Source of the DNA: Humibacillus sp.
GTDB taxonomy: Bacteria; Actinomycetota; Actinomycetes; Actinomycetales; Dermatophilaceae
Assembly: GCA_030452985.1 (NCBI GenBank)
Contig: JAKDLG010000019.1
Location: forward strand, 1 to 49,102
Length of the DNA: 49,102 bases
Reading direction: 5' to 3'
The position numbers and the translations under genes were made by a program. Shown piece by piece: positions 10,589 to 19,582 of this stretch. The stretch's first letter is position 1, and the number at the start of each line of letters is the position of its first letter. Below the pieces are notes generated by a model that had not been told where the DNA came from, made no database searches, and worked only from the letters and a program-made list of their open reading frames with translations.

Positions 10589-11803
10589 TCAGACGACCGC
10601 GTTCACCTCGACGGACGTCAGGCCGAGCCAGCCGGCCATCGACTCGAGCGCCACGCCCAGCGCGGCCCGGGCATCAAGGGGCGCGGCCCGGGCGCCCCCT
10701 TCCCACGTGACCTGGTGGCAGCGCAGCACGCCGGCGGCGCGATCGGCCTTGAGGTCGCAGCGGGCCACGAGGCGGTCACCGTAGAGGAAGGGCAGTACGT
10801 AGTAGCCGTGCACCCGACGGTGGGCCGGGGTGTAGATCTCGAGGCGGTAGTGGAAGTCCCAGAGGGCGAGGATGCGCTCGCGTTGCCAGACGAGGGAGTC
10901 GAACGGGCTGAGCAGGGCCTCGGCGTGCACCGCACGGGGCACCCGGGCGTCGGCGTGCAGCCAGGCCGGCTGCCACCCCGGCACGGCCACGGGAACCAGC
11001 TCACCCTGCCCAACCAGGGTCTCGACGGCCGTGCGGGTGCGGGCCCGCGGCATCCGGAAGTAGTCGGCCAGGCAACGTTCGGTGCCGACCCCGTGGGCCC
11101 GGGCGGCGATGCGCACCAGCTCGACGTCGTGGGCGGCATCGGTCGGCGCCCCAGGCCGGTTCGACCACGCCTTCCGGATGCCGGGCGGCGCGGTCGCCTC
11201 AAGCGCGGCGTAGCGACGCTCGAAGGAGGTGGTGCGCCCCGCCGAGCTGATGCGCCCGGCCCAGAACAGGTACTCGAGGGCCTGTTTGACCTCCGACCAG
11301 TTCCAGCCCCAGTTGCCGGTCTGGCGGGGGCGGTCGTGGGCCAGGGCCCGCTCGCACTCCCGGGAGGTGAGCGGGCCACGACGCTCGACCTCGGCCTGCA
11401 CCGCCTCGACCCAGGCGGGTCGCTCGGCGAGGATGCGGCGCATCCCACCCCACGACTCCTCCGCTGCCGCCCGCATGCGGAAGTCGAGCAACGGCCAGGT
11501 GCTGGGCGGGATGAGGCTCGCCTCGTGGGCCCAGTACTCCACGAGGCGCCGCGGCGCCCGGTCCCGAGCCCGGTCGAGCAGGGCTACGTCGTAGGGCCCG
11601 AGTCGGGAGAAGAACGGGAGGTACTGGCTGCGGGTCAGCACGTTGACGCTGTCGATCTGCACGACGCCCACCCGGTCGATGACCCGCTGCAGGTGGCGGG
11701 TGGTCGCCCGGAACGGTTCCGGACGGGCATCGAGGAAGCCCTGCGCGGCGATGGCAACCCGGCGGGCCTGAGGGACCGACAGCCGGCGGGTGGCCTCGCT
11801 CAT
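10589..11803 (-). CDS. YcaQ/AlkZ-like winged-helix DNA glycosylase
   Basis: A 404-residue protein of the HTH_42 (DUF1006) family, whose studied members unhook DNA interstrand crosslinks or remove bulky alkylated bases. The family's catalytic signature appears as VVQIDSVNVLTRSQYLPFF near residues 47-65. Gln49-Ile50-Asp51 matches the QxD version seen in Escherichia coli YcaQ rather than the QxQ version of antibiotic-cluster AlkZ. Other family elements are LVEYWAHEASLIP, the SRECERAL winged-helix region and SPFDSLVWQRERILALWDF. The ATG at 11803 lies in a perfect 14-nt tandem duplication (CTCATCGGGTTGGG twice) that contains a second, out-of-frame ATG. Only 38 nt separate it from the regulator gene upstream. 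Confidence 0.85.
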   Translation of the reverse strand: MSEATRRLSVPQARRVAIAAQGFLDARPEPFRATTRHLQRVIDRVGVVQIDSVNVLTRSQYLPFFSRLGPYDVALLDRARDRAPRRLVEYWAHEASLIPPSTWPLLDFRMRAAAEESWGGMRRILAERPAWVEAVQAEVERRGPLTSRECERALAHDRPRQTGNWGWNWSEVKQALEYLFWAGRISSAGRTTSFERRYAALEATAPPGIRKAWSNRPGAPTDAAHDVELVRIAARAHGVGTERCLADYFRMPRARTRTAVETLVGQGELVPVAVPGWQPAWLHADARVPRAVHAEALLSPFDSLVWQRERILALWDFHYRLEIYTPAHRRVHGYYVLPFLYGDRLVARCDLKADRAAGVLRCHQVTWEGGARAAPLDARAALGVALESMAGWLGLTSVEVNAVV

Positions 11804-11841
11804 CGGGTTGGGCTCATCGGGTTGGGCTCACGGTGTCGCGC

Positions 11842-12540
11842 TCACTCACCCGGGTCGATGAGCCGTTGGCGCACGGCATACATCGCGGCCTCCATGCGCG
11901 AGTGCATCTGCAGCTTGTCGAGGATGTTGCGGATGTGGTTGCGCACCGTGTTCTCACTGATGAACAGCTCAGCCGCGATCTCGCGGTTGAGGCGCCCCCG
12001 AGCCACGAGCTTCAGGATCTCGAGCTCGCGGTCGGTGAGCCGGGGCAGCTCGATGCCCTCGGCCGGCGAGGCTTCCGCCGCTGCAGTCGCCTGCACGCTC
12101 ATCTGGTTGAACTCGGTGAGCAGCTTGGTGGCCATCATCGGCGAGAGCAGCGACTGACCGGCGTGCAGGCCCCGGATTCCTGCCGCGACCTCTTCGGGGG
12201 GGACGTCCTTGAGCAGGTAACCGTTGGCCCCCGCACGAACGGCCTCGAAGAGGTTCGCCTCGTCATCGGAACTGGTGAGCATGAGGATCCGGGCCGACGG
12301 CACCCGTTGTCTGATGACCCGGCAGGCATCGATGCCGCCGCGTTTGGGCATGCTGACGTCCATGACGATGACGTCGGGCAGGGTCTCCTCTGCCTGGGCG
12401 ACCGCTTCGATGCCGTCAGCCGCCTCGCCCACGATCTCGATGCCCTCCTCGGTGGCGAGCACGGTCTGCAGGCCTCGTCGGTAGAGCGCATGGTCGTCGA
12501 CGATGAGAACACGGATCAGCTCTGGAGGGGGCGGGCTCAC
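11842..12540 (-). CDS. NarL/LuxR-family response regulator (orphan)
   Basis: A 232-residue response regulator. The receiver domain spans residues about 8-125, with acidic pair DD near 15-16, phosphoacceptor Asp61 (VIVMDVSMP) and switch Lys in YLLKDVPPEE. The LuxR-type helix-turn-helix lies at about 168-228 (LTDRELEILKLVARG, ENTVRNHIRNILDKLQM). A Ser/Ala-rich linker joins them. The start is GTG at 12540. No histidine kinase gene is adjacent. The position between hpf and secA is conserved in actinomycetes (for example Streptomyces coelicolor, where an orphan regulator sits between hpf and secA), so it may act with a remote kinase or without phosphorylation. The target genes are unknown. Confidence 0.88.
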   Translation of the reverse strand: MSPPPPELIRVLIVDDHALYRRGLQTVLATEEGIEIVGEAADGIEAVAQAEETLPDVIVMDVSMPKRGGIDACRVIRQRVPSARILMLTSSDDEANLFEAVRAGANGYLLKDVPPEEVAAGIRGLHAGQSLLSPMMATKLLTEFNQMSVQATAAAEASPAEGIELPRLTDRELEILKLVARGRLNREIAAELFISENTVRNHIRNILDKLQMHSRMEAAMYAVRQRLIDPGE

Positions 12541-12715
12541 GAGGCCATCCTCGCAAAGATCGCCGACGGTCGTGGTCGCCGCTGGGCAGCAGCGTCACCC
12601 AGACGCGGGGCCGGTGAGCCTTGGCACCCACAGGCGGCGGAGGAGCCAGCAGCGCGGCCCCCCGCAAGAACCCCGTTGAGGGCCTCACGAGGGGCCGGCC
12701 ACGGACGGTCAGGCC

Positions 12716-13357
12716 TCAGCCGGTGGCCGCCTCCAGGTCGGGGGCGACCGACGTTTCGAGGTGGAGCACTCCGTAGCTCCACCCCCGCCGCCGGTAGACG
12801 ACGCTCGGACGGTCGGTGTCGGCGTCGTGGAACAGGAAGAAGTCGTGCCCGACGAGCTCCATCTGGTTGAGGGCATCCTCGAGTGTCATCGGCGCTGCGG
12901 TGTGCACCTTCTCGCGCACCTCGATGGGCGAGTTGCCGACGGCTCCGAAGCGATCGAGGTCATCAGTCGGTTCGGTCGCCGCCGCCAGGTCGCCGCCGTT
13001 TCGGGGCGCCTCGGTGCGCGCGGTGGCCTGCCCCACCGACTCGGGAACGCGGCGGCCCGTGCGGCTCACCTGCCGCTTGCTGTGAAGTCGTCGAAGGCGA
13101 TCCATGAGCTTGTCGACCGCGGCATCGAGCGCAGCGAACTTGTCGTCCAGGCAGGCCTCGGCCCGAATCACCGGGCCCTTCGCGTAGCAGGTGATCTCCA
13201 CCTTCTCCGAGCCTCTGGCCACCTTCTCGTGGGTGACGACGACGTCGATGCGGTGCACCTTGGGGGCGAGGGCCGACACTTTGGCCAGCCGCTCGTCGAG
13301 CTGCTCACGAAACTCATCAGGGATCTGGACGTGGCGTCCAGTGACGACGATCTCCAC
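12716..13357 (-). CDS. hpf: Long-form ribosome hibernation promoting factor
   Basis: A 213-residue long HPF. The S30AE/RaiA domain covers residues 1-100 (MEIVVTGRHVQIPDEFREQL, KVHRIDVVVTHEKV, EITCYAKGPVIRAEA, AALDAAVDKLMDRLRRLHSK). The C-terminal dimerisation domain is at about 150-205 (VREKVHTAAPMTLEDALNQM, GHDFFLFHDADTDRPSVVYR). The long form binds the decoding site and pairs 70S ribosomes into inactive 100S dimers during stress. The linker (100-150) is charged and variable. Start is GTG at 13357, with AAGGAGG 4 nt upstream. The 236-nt region upstream (13358-13593) shows no clear promoter. Order mtrAB-lpqB-comF-hpf is conserved in actinobacteria. Confidence 0.95.
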   Translation of the reverse strand: MEIVVTGRHVQIPDEFREQLDERLAKVSALAPKVHRIDVVVTHEKVARGSEKVEITCYAKGPVIRAEACLDDKFAALDAAVDKLMDRLRRLHSKRQVSRTGRRVPESVGQATARTEAPRNGGDLAAATEPTDDLDRFGAVGNSPIEVREKVHTAAPMTLEDALNQMELVGHDFFLFHDADTDRPSVVYRRRGWSYGVLHLETSVAPDLEAATG

Positions 13358-13593
13358 AGTTCCTCCTTGATCGCGCGGGTTGAGATGCTCTGGGCTCTCG
13401 GCAGAGCCCCTCGTCGCCTCGGCAACACCTTCCTTCTGCGGTCACGCCCCGTTCGGGGATCAGGCGGCGCGTGGGGTGCGCAGCGTGACCCGGGTCCAAG
13501 GGTGCCTCGACCCTACTTCGACCCGGGTGCCGAAGGAAGCCAGAAGCCCCGCAGTCGAACGGTTCACCGTCAACCCGTCGTCAGGACACCACC

Positions 13594-14316
13594 TCACGGC
13601 CTGTAACGGCGGGGCGTGGCGGCGATGACGGCCGCCTCGACCGCGTCCGCCCCGGCCGACCGCAAGGCTCGAGCCGCCTCTGCGAGGGTGGCGCCGGTGG
13701 TCACGACATCGTCGACGACGACGCAGCGTCGAGCCTCGACGACCGCCCTCCAGCGGGCCCCCACCTCCATCGCCCCGGAGAGGTTCTCGCGCCGACGCTC
13801 CGTGCCCAACCGCGACTGGTCGACGACGTTGCGAACGTGGCGCAGCGCGGGAACCAGGCGCAGCGCGGCGGCCGTGGCGGGTGGCAGCTCGTGCAGCACA
13901 GCCGAGACCAGACCGTCGAGAGGAGCGCCGCCACGTCGCCGCACCGACCCGCGCGACGAGGGAACCGGCACGAGCAGGCACGGGCTCGCTTTCGGTGGGG
14001 AGCAGCCCACGTTGACGATCGCGGCGTGCACCGACTGGGCGAGCAACGGGCCCAGGAGGGTGCTCAGGTCACTCCTACCCTCGTCCTTCCACGCCGTGAC
14101 GACGGAGTCGAGGGGTGACGCGTAGGAGCCCCACGACCTGACGGGAAGCGCCGGTCGCGACGACCGGTCAGCACGGACGTCGACAACGGCGCCGGTAGCC
14201 AGCCGGCGCAGGGCCCGGTCGCAACGCACGCACCATCGGGTGCCCGGACGGTGGCACGCGGCGCAGTCGAGGGGAATGACGAGGTCGAGCAGGGCGGGCA
14301 GGTCCAGGCGCGGCAT
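13594..14316 (-). CDS. ComF-family phosphoribosyltransferase-like protein
   Basis: A 240-residue ComF-family protein. The N-terminal zinc finger is CAACHRPG ... CVRCDR (two CxxC pairs, residues about 17-36). The C-terminal type I phosphoribosyltransferase fold carries the PRPP loop CVVVDDVVTTGATLAEAA, with a preceding VPVPSSRGSVRRRG segment and the VDQSRLGTERRRENLSGAM block. In naturally competent bacteria ComF assists DNA uptake, whereas its role in actinobacteria is unproven. ATG at 14316 begins MPRLDLPALLDLVIP, where family similarity starts. A TTG at 14406 would add 30 unrelated residues. It follows lpqB, about 100 nt downstream. Confidence 0.88.
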   Translation of the reverse strand: MPRLDLPALLDLVIPLDCAACHRPGTRWCVRCDRALRRLATGAVVDVRADRSSRPALPVRSWGSYASPLDSVVTAWKDEGRSDLSTLLGPLLAQSVHAAIVNVGCSPPKASPCLLVPVPSSRGSVRRRGGAPLDGLVSAVLHELPPATAAALRLVPALRHVRNVVDQSRLGTERRRENLSGAMEVGARWRAVVEARRCVVVDDVVTTGATLAEAARALRSAGADAVEAAVIAATPRRYRP

Positions 14317-14412
14317 GGGCACCACCCCATCGGCTCGAGAGCGAAGCCGTCGCCCCTGGGCTACCGGCGGTGCACGGAGCGACGACGCGCACCGGGGTGT
14401 GGACAACAGAGG

Positions 14413-16284
14413 TCAGCGGCCGGGGACGAGCAGGTTCGTGCCGGTGGCGATCTTGCGCCACGATGCCCCGGCCCGGGCCAGCACCTCCCCTCCGTTGGTG
14501 ACGATGATCAGGCCCCGGGGCCCGCCGACCGAGGTGATGACCTGCCCGTCGGCGACCGGGGCAAGTCGGTTCGTGGCCGGGTCGGGCGAACCCTGACGGC
14601 GCACACCCTCGAGCCCCGCGCCGATCGCGCCCAGCCACGGGCGCACCGGCTCGCTCGGGGCGATCCTCCCGAGCACGGCGTACCCGGTGGCGTCGAGCCA
14701 CACCGCGTCGCGCACGAGGGTCAGGGGCTGGGCCTCGCGCAGCGGTTGGGCCAGCTTCGTCGGTTGGCCGTTGGACGAGCGGGTGATGCCGCTGACCCCG
14801 AGCCGAGCCTCCGTGCCGTCGGGTAGCTCGGTGACCACGAGCAGACGGGCCCCCTCGGGAGACACGTTGAGGCTGACGACTCGTCGGCCCGCCAGCCAGG
14901 TCGCGGGGACGGCCACGGGCTTGGGCGGCGTCTCCCCGACCGCGGGCGGGAAGACGAAGATCTGCGGGGCACCCGTCAGGTCGAGGCCCCCGACCCAGAG
15001 GTAGCCCGACGAGTCGTAGGCCGGCCGGGTCAGGTCGGTCGCGAAGGAGGCGACCTTCAGCGTCTTCGTGCTCGACTGCCAGAGCGAGAGGTCCTCGCCG
15101 TCTCCTCCCACGGCCGCGATCTGCTTGCCGTCGGTCGAGAGCGCCAAGGTCGTCCAGCCCCTGGGGATGGAGGCGACGTCGACGTCGAGGGGCTTGGTGT
15201 CGGGTGCGCGACCGCCGACGGTGGCGTCGGGAATGAAGCGCGGGTCGATGCGTCGGATCTCGTCACCGGTGCGCAGCAGCGCGGTGTCGAACGAGAGCAC
15301 GGGCGCTTGGCTGAAGCCCAGCTCGTCGGCCGAGCCGGCCGTCAACCTCCCGTCGGGCAGCTCGAGGCCCGCGCCCTCCGCGGTGAGAGACACCTGTGTC
15401 ACGTTGCCGACCTGCGACAACGTCGCCGTGAGCTGGGCCCACATCGCGGTGCGGGCATCGGGGTTCGCATCGAGAGCCGCAGCGTTCAGGTCGACAACCG
15501 CTCTACCCCTGTCATCGACGGGTACCGCGTTGACGGCAAGGCCGGCCTTGGGCGGGACGCCCGTGAACACGGCCCCCTCGAGGTAGGGCGGCACCGGCTC
15601 GAGCTGGGCGCGGGCCAGGGAGGTCGTGAGGCGGGGCCCGGCGGGGAACCAACGGGAGTCGGGCACCAGCATCCGGCCGGTCAACGTGACGTAGTAGACG
15701 TTCTCGTTGACGTAGAGCCGGTCGAAGGAGTTCGAGTCGAGCCAAAGCCCGAAACCGGTCGGCGGCAGCTGGAGGCGCCATTCGCCCCCCACCCGGGTCA
15801 GACCGAAGTCGGCCTTGACGACCGTGCCGGGCGCCAGCTCCACGTACCGACCTTCGGGCGACACGCGAGCGATCGCCACGACCGAGACCTCGACACGGTC
15901 GGCGCTCACCTTGCGCGCGGTCAGCCCATCGGCGAGCGAGTCGTAGATGATGATGTCGGCAGTCGACCACCGCCACAGGTCGACCGACTGCGGCGTCAGA
16001 AACTCCTTGCCGGTCTGACGGGTCTCGTCGGTGTCAGCGCCGGCCCGCACGAAGCCGGTCGCGATGCTCTCCTGCGACGCTCCGGGGGTCGGGCCTTGAA
16101 CGGAGACACGCACGGGGTCCTGGATCGAGTCGCCGAGCCGTCGACCGTCGACCACCGGGCCGGATGCCGGCAGCCCACCGCATCCGGCCAGGACCATGGT
16201 GAGCAGCGCGGCGAGCATGACCAGAACGGTGCGTGAGCCCGAACTCGTGCTTCGCCCCCGCAGCCGCGCGCGCGGTCGTCTCAT
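14413..16284 (-). CDS. lpqB: Lipoprotein LpqB
   Basis: A 623-residue lipoprotein. The signal peptide has a twin-basic start (MRRPRARLRGR), a hydrophobic core (VLVMLAALLTMVLAGC) and a lipobox LAGC with lipidated Cys at about 34. Residues about 200-330 form a GerMN domain (LPPTGFGLWLDSNSFDRLYV, TLSQVGNVTQVSLTAEGAGL). The rest is the LpqB beta-propeller, with repeated blades such as TTLALSTDGKQIAAVGGDG and VVSLNVSPEGARLLVVTELP. In mycobacteria LpqB binds the extracytoplasmic part of MtrB and tunes MtrA phosphorylation. Its ATG overlaps the mtrB stop by 4 nt (ATGA), consistent with that partnership. Confidence 0.95.
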   Translation of the reverse strand: MRRPRARLRGRSTSSGSRTVLVMLAALLTMVLAGCGGLPASGPVVDGRRLGDSIQDPVRVSVQGPTPGASQESIATGFVRAGADTDETRQTGKEFLTPQSVDLWRWSTADIIIYDSLADGLTARKVSADRVEVSVVAIARVSPEGRYVELAPGTVVKADFGLTRVGGEWRLQLPPTGFGLWLDSNSFDRLYVNENVYYVTLTGRMLVPDSRWFPAGPRLTTSLARAQLEPVPPYLEGAVFTGVPPKAGLAVNAVPVDDRGRAVVDLNAAALDANPDARTAMWAQLTATLSQVGNVTQVSLTAEGAGLELPDGRLTAGSADELGFSQAPVLSFDTALLRTGDEIRRIDPRFIPDATVGGRAPDTKPLDVDVASIPRGWTTLALSTDGKQIAAVGGDGEDLSLWQSSTKTLKVASFATDLTRPAYDSSGYLWVGGLDLTGAPQIFVFPPAVGETPPKPVAVPATWLAGRRVVSLNVSPEGARLLVVTELPDGTEARLGVSGITRSSNGQPTKLAQPLREAQPLTLVRDAVWLDATGYAVLGRIAPSEPVRPWLGAIGAGLEGVRRQGSPDPATNRLAPVADGQVITSVGGPRGLIIVTNGGEVLARAGASWRKIATGTNLLVPGR

Positions 16285-18089
16285 GTCGAGGCCCCGTCGG
16301 GAGTGTCGAGCAGGGCGTGCGACGCTGGGGGGGCCGGGTCGCTGCGACCAACGGCGCCCACGGCCGTCACCGCACCCGCCGCACCGCCGGCCGAGCCACC
16401 GTTCGAGCCACCGCCACCGGCCGAGCCACCGTGTTCCGTGCTCGCGACAGTCGGCACGCGGACCGCCAACGGGCTGAGGGGCAACGGCGAGGTCGTGATC
16501 ATGGCATCGGCCTGGCGCGGCAGGGTCAACCGGAAGCAGGAACCGTGACCCAGCGAGCCCCAGGCCTCGAGACGCCCGGCGTGCAGACGAGCGTCCTCCA
16601 GGGCGATGGCGAGGCCCAGACCCGTGCCACCGGTGGTGCGCGCCCGAGCCGGGTCGGCGCGCCAGAAGCGAGTGAACACGAGGGCAGCCTCACCCGGGCG
16701 AAGGCCCACACCGTGGTCACGAACGGTGACGGCCACCGCCGACTCGTTGGCGCCCAGGGTGATCTCGATCGGGCGACCCTCACCGTGCTCGATGGCGTTC
16801 GACACCAGGTTGCGCAGGATGCGTTCGATGCGCCGCGAGTCCATCTCGGCGATGACCGGGTCAGGGGCGTGGTGCACCACCAGGCGGGTGCCCTTGCGGG
16901 CGGCCAACGTGCGATGGGCGTCGACGGCGCGCTCGACGCAGGCCCGAAGGTCGGTGGCCTCGATCTCGAGCACGGCGGCTCCGGCATCGAAGCGGGAGAT
17001 CTCGAGCAGGTCGGTCAGCAGCGTCTCGAAGCGGTCGAGCTCGTGGTAGAGCAGCTCGGACGAACGCGCGACCGTGGGCTCGAAGTCGGTTCTGGAGTCG
17101 TGGATGAGGTCGGTGGCCATGCGGATGGTCGTCAGGGGCGTGCGCAGCTCGTGCGAGACGTCGGAGACGAAGCGCTGCTGCACCCTCGAGAGGTTCTCGA
17201 GCTGGGCGATCTGCTGCTGGATCGAGGCGGCCATCGCGTTGAACGAGTTGCCGAGGCGAGCCAGGTCGTCCTCACCTTTGGCCCGCATGCGCTCGTTGAG
17301 GTTGCCGTCGGCGAACCGTTCGGCCACCAGGGCGGCGCGCCGCACCGGGTCGGCCACCAGCCGGGTGACCACGAACGCGATCGCGCCGACGAGCAGGATG
17401 AGCGCGAGTCCGCCGAAGACAAAGGTCTGCCCGATGGAGTTGATGATCTCGCGCTCGCGATACATCGGGTAGATGAAGTAGAGGCCGTAGTCACCGGCCA
17501 CCGGCAACGTGATCTTCTGGCCCACGACCACGGCCGAGATCTCGTTGCTCCCCTCGCCGATGCTCGTCACCTGCAGGTGCTGTCGGCCGGGATCCTGAGC
17601 CACCGCGGCGCGCAGGTCGTCGGGCACGTAGCGCAGCCCGATGCTGCCGCCCTCGATGGGGCCGATGACCAGCGGGAAGGTGTTGGTCTCGAGCCGTGAC
17701 AGCACGACGTAGCGGATCTCGTTGCCCGTGTCTCGGCGGTAGGCGTTGACGATGTCGGAGGCGCTCTGGGTCAGGTCGGCCTGGGTGGCGTTCTTGTCGT
17801 TGACGTCGAACTTCCCCTGGGCCGCGTTGGCGTCGCGCAGACTGTCGTCGGCGGCGATGCGCTGCCGGCCGTCGACGAGGCCCTGGGCGATCGAGCCGTA
17901 CAGGTAGGTGCCGACCGCCGAGAGCACGAGCACGCCGAGCAGCATCGTGACGACCACCACCCGGAATCCGAGTGACGCACGCCAGTGGTGCGCCAGGCGC
18001 CGGGCTCCCTCGATGGAGGCCGCTACCACCCTCGAACCGACGCGCGAGGCGAGGTCGCGAACGGTGGCTGCGGTGCCCGCGCCGCTCAT
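16281..18089 (-). CDS. mtrB: Sensor histidine kinase MtrB
   Basis: A 602-residue membrane kinase of the MtrAB system, which controls cell division, wall metabolism and osmotic response. TM1 is at about 41-62 (FRVVVVTMLLGVLVLSAVGT). An extracellular sensor loop of about 160 residues follows. TM2 lies at about 225-250 (FVFGGLALILLVGAIAFVV). Next comes a HAMP domain, then the H-box FVSDVSHELRTPLTTIR with the phosphoacceptor His, the N-box NLVSNAIEHGEG, and the G boxes DHGVGLRPGE and GGTGLGLAIALEDA. The last 75 residues are a Gly/Ser/Ala-rich tail not found in the catalytic core. It begins just after the mtrA stop and overlaps lpqB, so the three form one operon. Confidence 0.96.
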   Translation of the reverse strand: MSGAGTAATVRDLASRVGSRVVAASIEGARRLAHHWRASLGFRVVVVTMLLGVLVLSAVGTYLYGSIAQGLVDGRQRIAADDSLRDANAAQGKFDVNDKNATQADLTQSASDIVNAYRRDTGNEIRYVVLSRLETNTFPLVIGPIEGGSIGLRYVPDDLRAAVAQDPGRQHLQVTSIGEGSNEISAVVVGQKITLPVAGDYGLYFIYPMYREREIINSIGQTFVFGGLALILLVGAIAFVVTRLVADPVRRAALVAERFADGNLNERMRAKGEDDLARLGNSFNAMAASIQQQIAQLENLSRVQQRFVSDVSHELRTPLTTIRMATDLIHDSRTDFEPTVARSSELLYHELDRFETLLTDLLEISRFDAGAAVLEIEATDLRACVERAVDAHRTLAARKGTRLVVHHAPDPVIAEMDSRRIERILRNLVSNAIEHGEGRPIEITLGANESAVAVTVRDHGVGLRPGEAALVFTRFWRADPARARTTGGTGLGLAIALEDARLHAGRLEAWGSLGHGSCFRLTLPRQADAMITTSPLPLSPLAVRVPTVASTEHGGSAGGGGSNGGSAGGAAGAVTAVGAVGRSDPAPPASHALLDTPDGAST

Positions 18090-18090
18090 C

Positions 18091-18771
18091 TCAGGACGGG
18101 CCGGCCTTGTAGCCGACGCCGCGCACCGTCACGACGACGTCGGGGTGCTCGGGGTCGTGTTCGATCTTGCTGCGCAACCGTTGGACGTGCACGTTGACCA
18201 GCCGCGTGTCGCCGGCGTGCCGGTAGCCCCAGACCTGCTCGAGCAGCACCTCGCGACTGAAGACCTGCCACGGCTTGCGGGCGAGAGCGACCAGCAGGTC
18301 GAACTCGAGCGGCGTCAGCGACAGGGTCTCGCTTCCTCGTCGCACCGAGTGACCGGCCACGTCGATGTCAAGGTCACCGATGGAGAGCTTCTCGGGCGCC
18401 GGCTCGTCGCCCCGGCGCAGCCGGGCGCGCACCCGGGCGATGAGCTCCTGCGGCTTGAAGGGCTTGACCACATAGTCGTCGGCCCCCGACTCGAGGCCGA
18501 CGACGATGTCGACCGTGTCGGTGCGGGCCGTCAGCATCACGATCGGCACACCGCTCTCGGCCCGGATGCGACGGCACACCTCCATGCCGTCGAGGCCAGG
18601 GAGCATGACGTCGAGCAGCACCAGGTCGGCGCGGCTGTCGCGAAAGGCCGCGACAGCCTCGGACCCGTCGGCCACGTGCGTGACCTCCAGGCCTTCGTTG
18701 CGCAGCACGATGCCCAACATCTCAGCGAGCGCGAGGTCGTCGTCGACGACCAGAACACGACCCTTCACCAC
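18091..18771 (-). CDS. mtrA: Response regulator MtrA
   Basis: A 226-residue OmpR/PhoB-type regulator. The receiver domain has acidic pocket VVDDD (8-12), phosphoacceptor Asp54 (LVLLDVMLPGLDG) and ADDYVVKPFKPQEL with the conserved Lys. The C-terminal winged helix (about 130-224) has LTPLEFDLLVALARKPWQVF and DTRLVNVHVQRLRSKIE, essentially the canonical MtrA recognition region. The start is GTG at 18771 with GGAGGGAG upstream; the following codon is also GTG. The 112-nt upstream spacer (18772-18883) should hold the operon promoter, but no convincing hexamer pair could be assigned. Actinobacterial mtrA is often next to tmk and ahcY; here two lipoprotein genes separate it from ahcY and tmk is absent. 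Confidence 0.97.
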   Translation of the reverse strand: MVKGRVLVVDDDLALAEMLGIVLRNEGLEVTHVADGSEAVAAFRDSRADLVLLDVMLPGLDGMEVCRRIRAESGVPIVMLTARTDTVDIVVGLESGADDYVVKPFKPQELIARVRARLRRGDEPAPEKLSIGDLDIDVAGHSVRRGSETLSLTPLEFDLLVALARKPWQVFSREVLLEQVWGYRHAGDTRLVNVHVQRLRSKIEHDPEHPDVVVTVRGVGYKAGPS

Positions 18772-18883
18772 ATGCTCCCTCCGCGAGGCGCGCTGCTTCG
18801 CGGCGCTTTGCCACTCAAATCATCACACACGCACGGGGCGGGTCCGAGAAAGTCCTGAGGCGCAGGCGGGACCGGGAGGATGG

Positions 18884-19459
18884 TCACGGCGTGGTGACGT
18901 ACCACTTCGAACCGATCTTGACGGCGGCGAGGCTGCTGATCACCTGTGCGGCCAGTTCGGGCTTCGTCGTGGCCTTCTCGAAGGTCGCCTTGTCACCCTT
19001 GACGGTGGCGCCCTTGATGGTCAGCCCGTCGAAGAGCTTGCTCGCCGACTTCAGCGAGCCGGCCATGGCCCCCAGGCCCTTGGTGCACTGTTCCTGGCCA
19101 CCCTTAACGTCGGTGATGAGCTTGCCGTTTATCGCGGTCAGCGTGCAGATGTCGCTGGTCTTGCCGTCGACCAGGGCGTTCAGCCAGGCGGTCATCACCG
19201 CCTCCGGGGTGCTCTGGTCGACGACGCCGCCCGGAGCCGGGGCCGGCGAGGTGCCCTCCGGCGCACCGCTGGTCGACGACTCCGAGGTGCCCGCGCCGGT
19301 CGGGGTCGGTGCACCCTTGGTCATGGTGGGCACGGTGGTCGTGGTGCTCGGGCTGCTTGGGGCAGCACTCGGGGTGGCGGTCGGCGCGGTGCTGCTGGAG
19401 CAGGCGGCGAGGGAGGCGGCGAGGCCGAGGGCCAGCACGCCGGTCATGAGCTTGTTCAT
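18884..19459 (-). CDS. Secreted lipoprotein with DUF4878-like domain, paralogue 1
   Basis: A 191-residue lipoprotein. The signal peptide MNKLMTGVLALGLAASLAAC ends in lipobox LAAC, with lipid Cys at 20. A 60-residue Ser/Thr/Pro linker precedes a compact domain of about 110 residues, from STPEAVMTAWLNALVDG to KIGSKWYVTTP. The domain resembles NTF2/DUF4878-like folds often found in actinobacterial lipoproteins. It has two Cys (ICTL, QCTK) that could form a disulfide outside the cell. It is clearly paralogous to the gene upstream: TIKGATVKGDKATFEKA and AVKIGSKWYVT recur there with few changes. No enzymatic motif is visible. Position beside mtrA suggests an envelope role only by association. Confidence 0.78.
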   Translation of the reverse strand: MNKLMTGVLALGLAASLAACSSSTAPTATPSAAPSSPSTTTTVPTMTKGAPTPTGAGTSESSTSGAPEGTSPAPAPGGVVDQSTPEAVMTAWLNALVDGKTSDICTLTAINGKLITDVKGGQEQCTKGLGAMAGSLKSASKLFDGLTIKGATVKGDKATFEKATTKPELAAQVISSLAAVKIGSKWYVTTP

Positions 19460-19582
19460 CTGCGATCCCCTGTCAGGTGTGGTGCATGGGTGAGTGGCTT
19501 ACGCCCCCTGCGACGGCGGGGCGGGGAGAACGGATCCCCCGGAGGCCCGTTCGGTTCGGCGAACCGGCCCATCACGGGCACA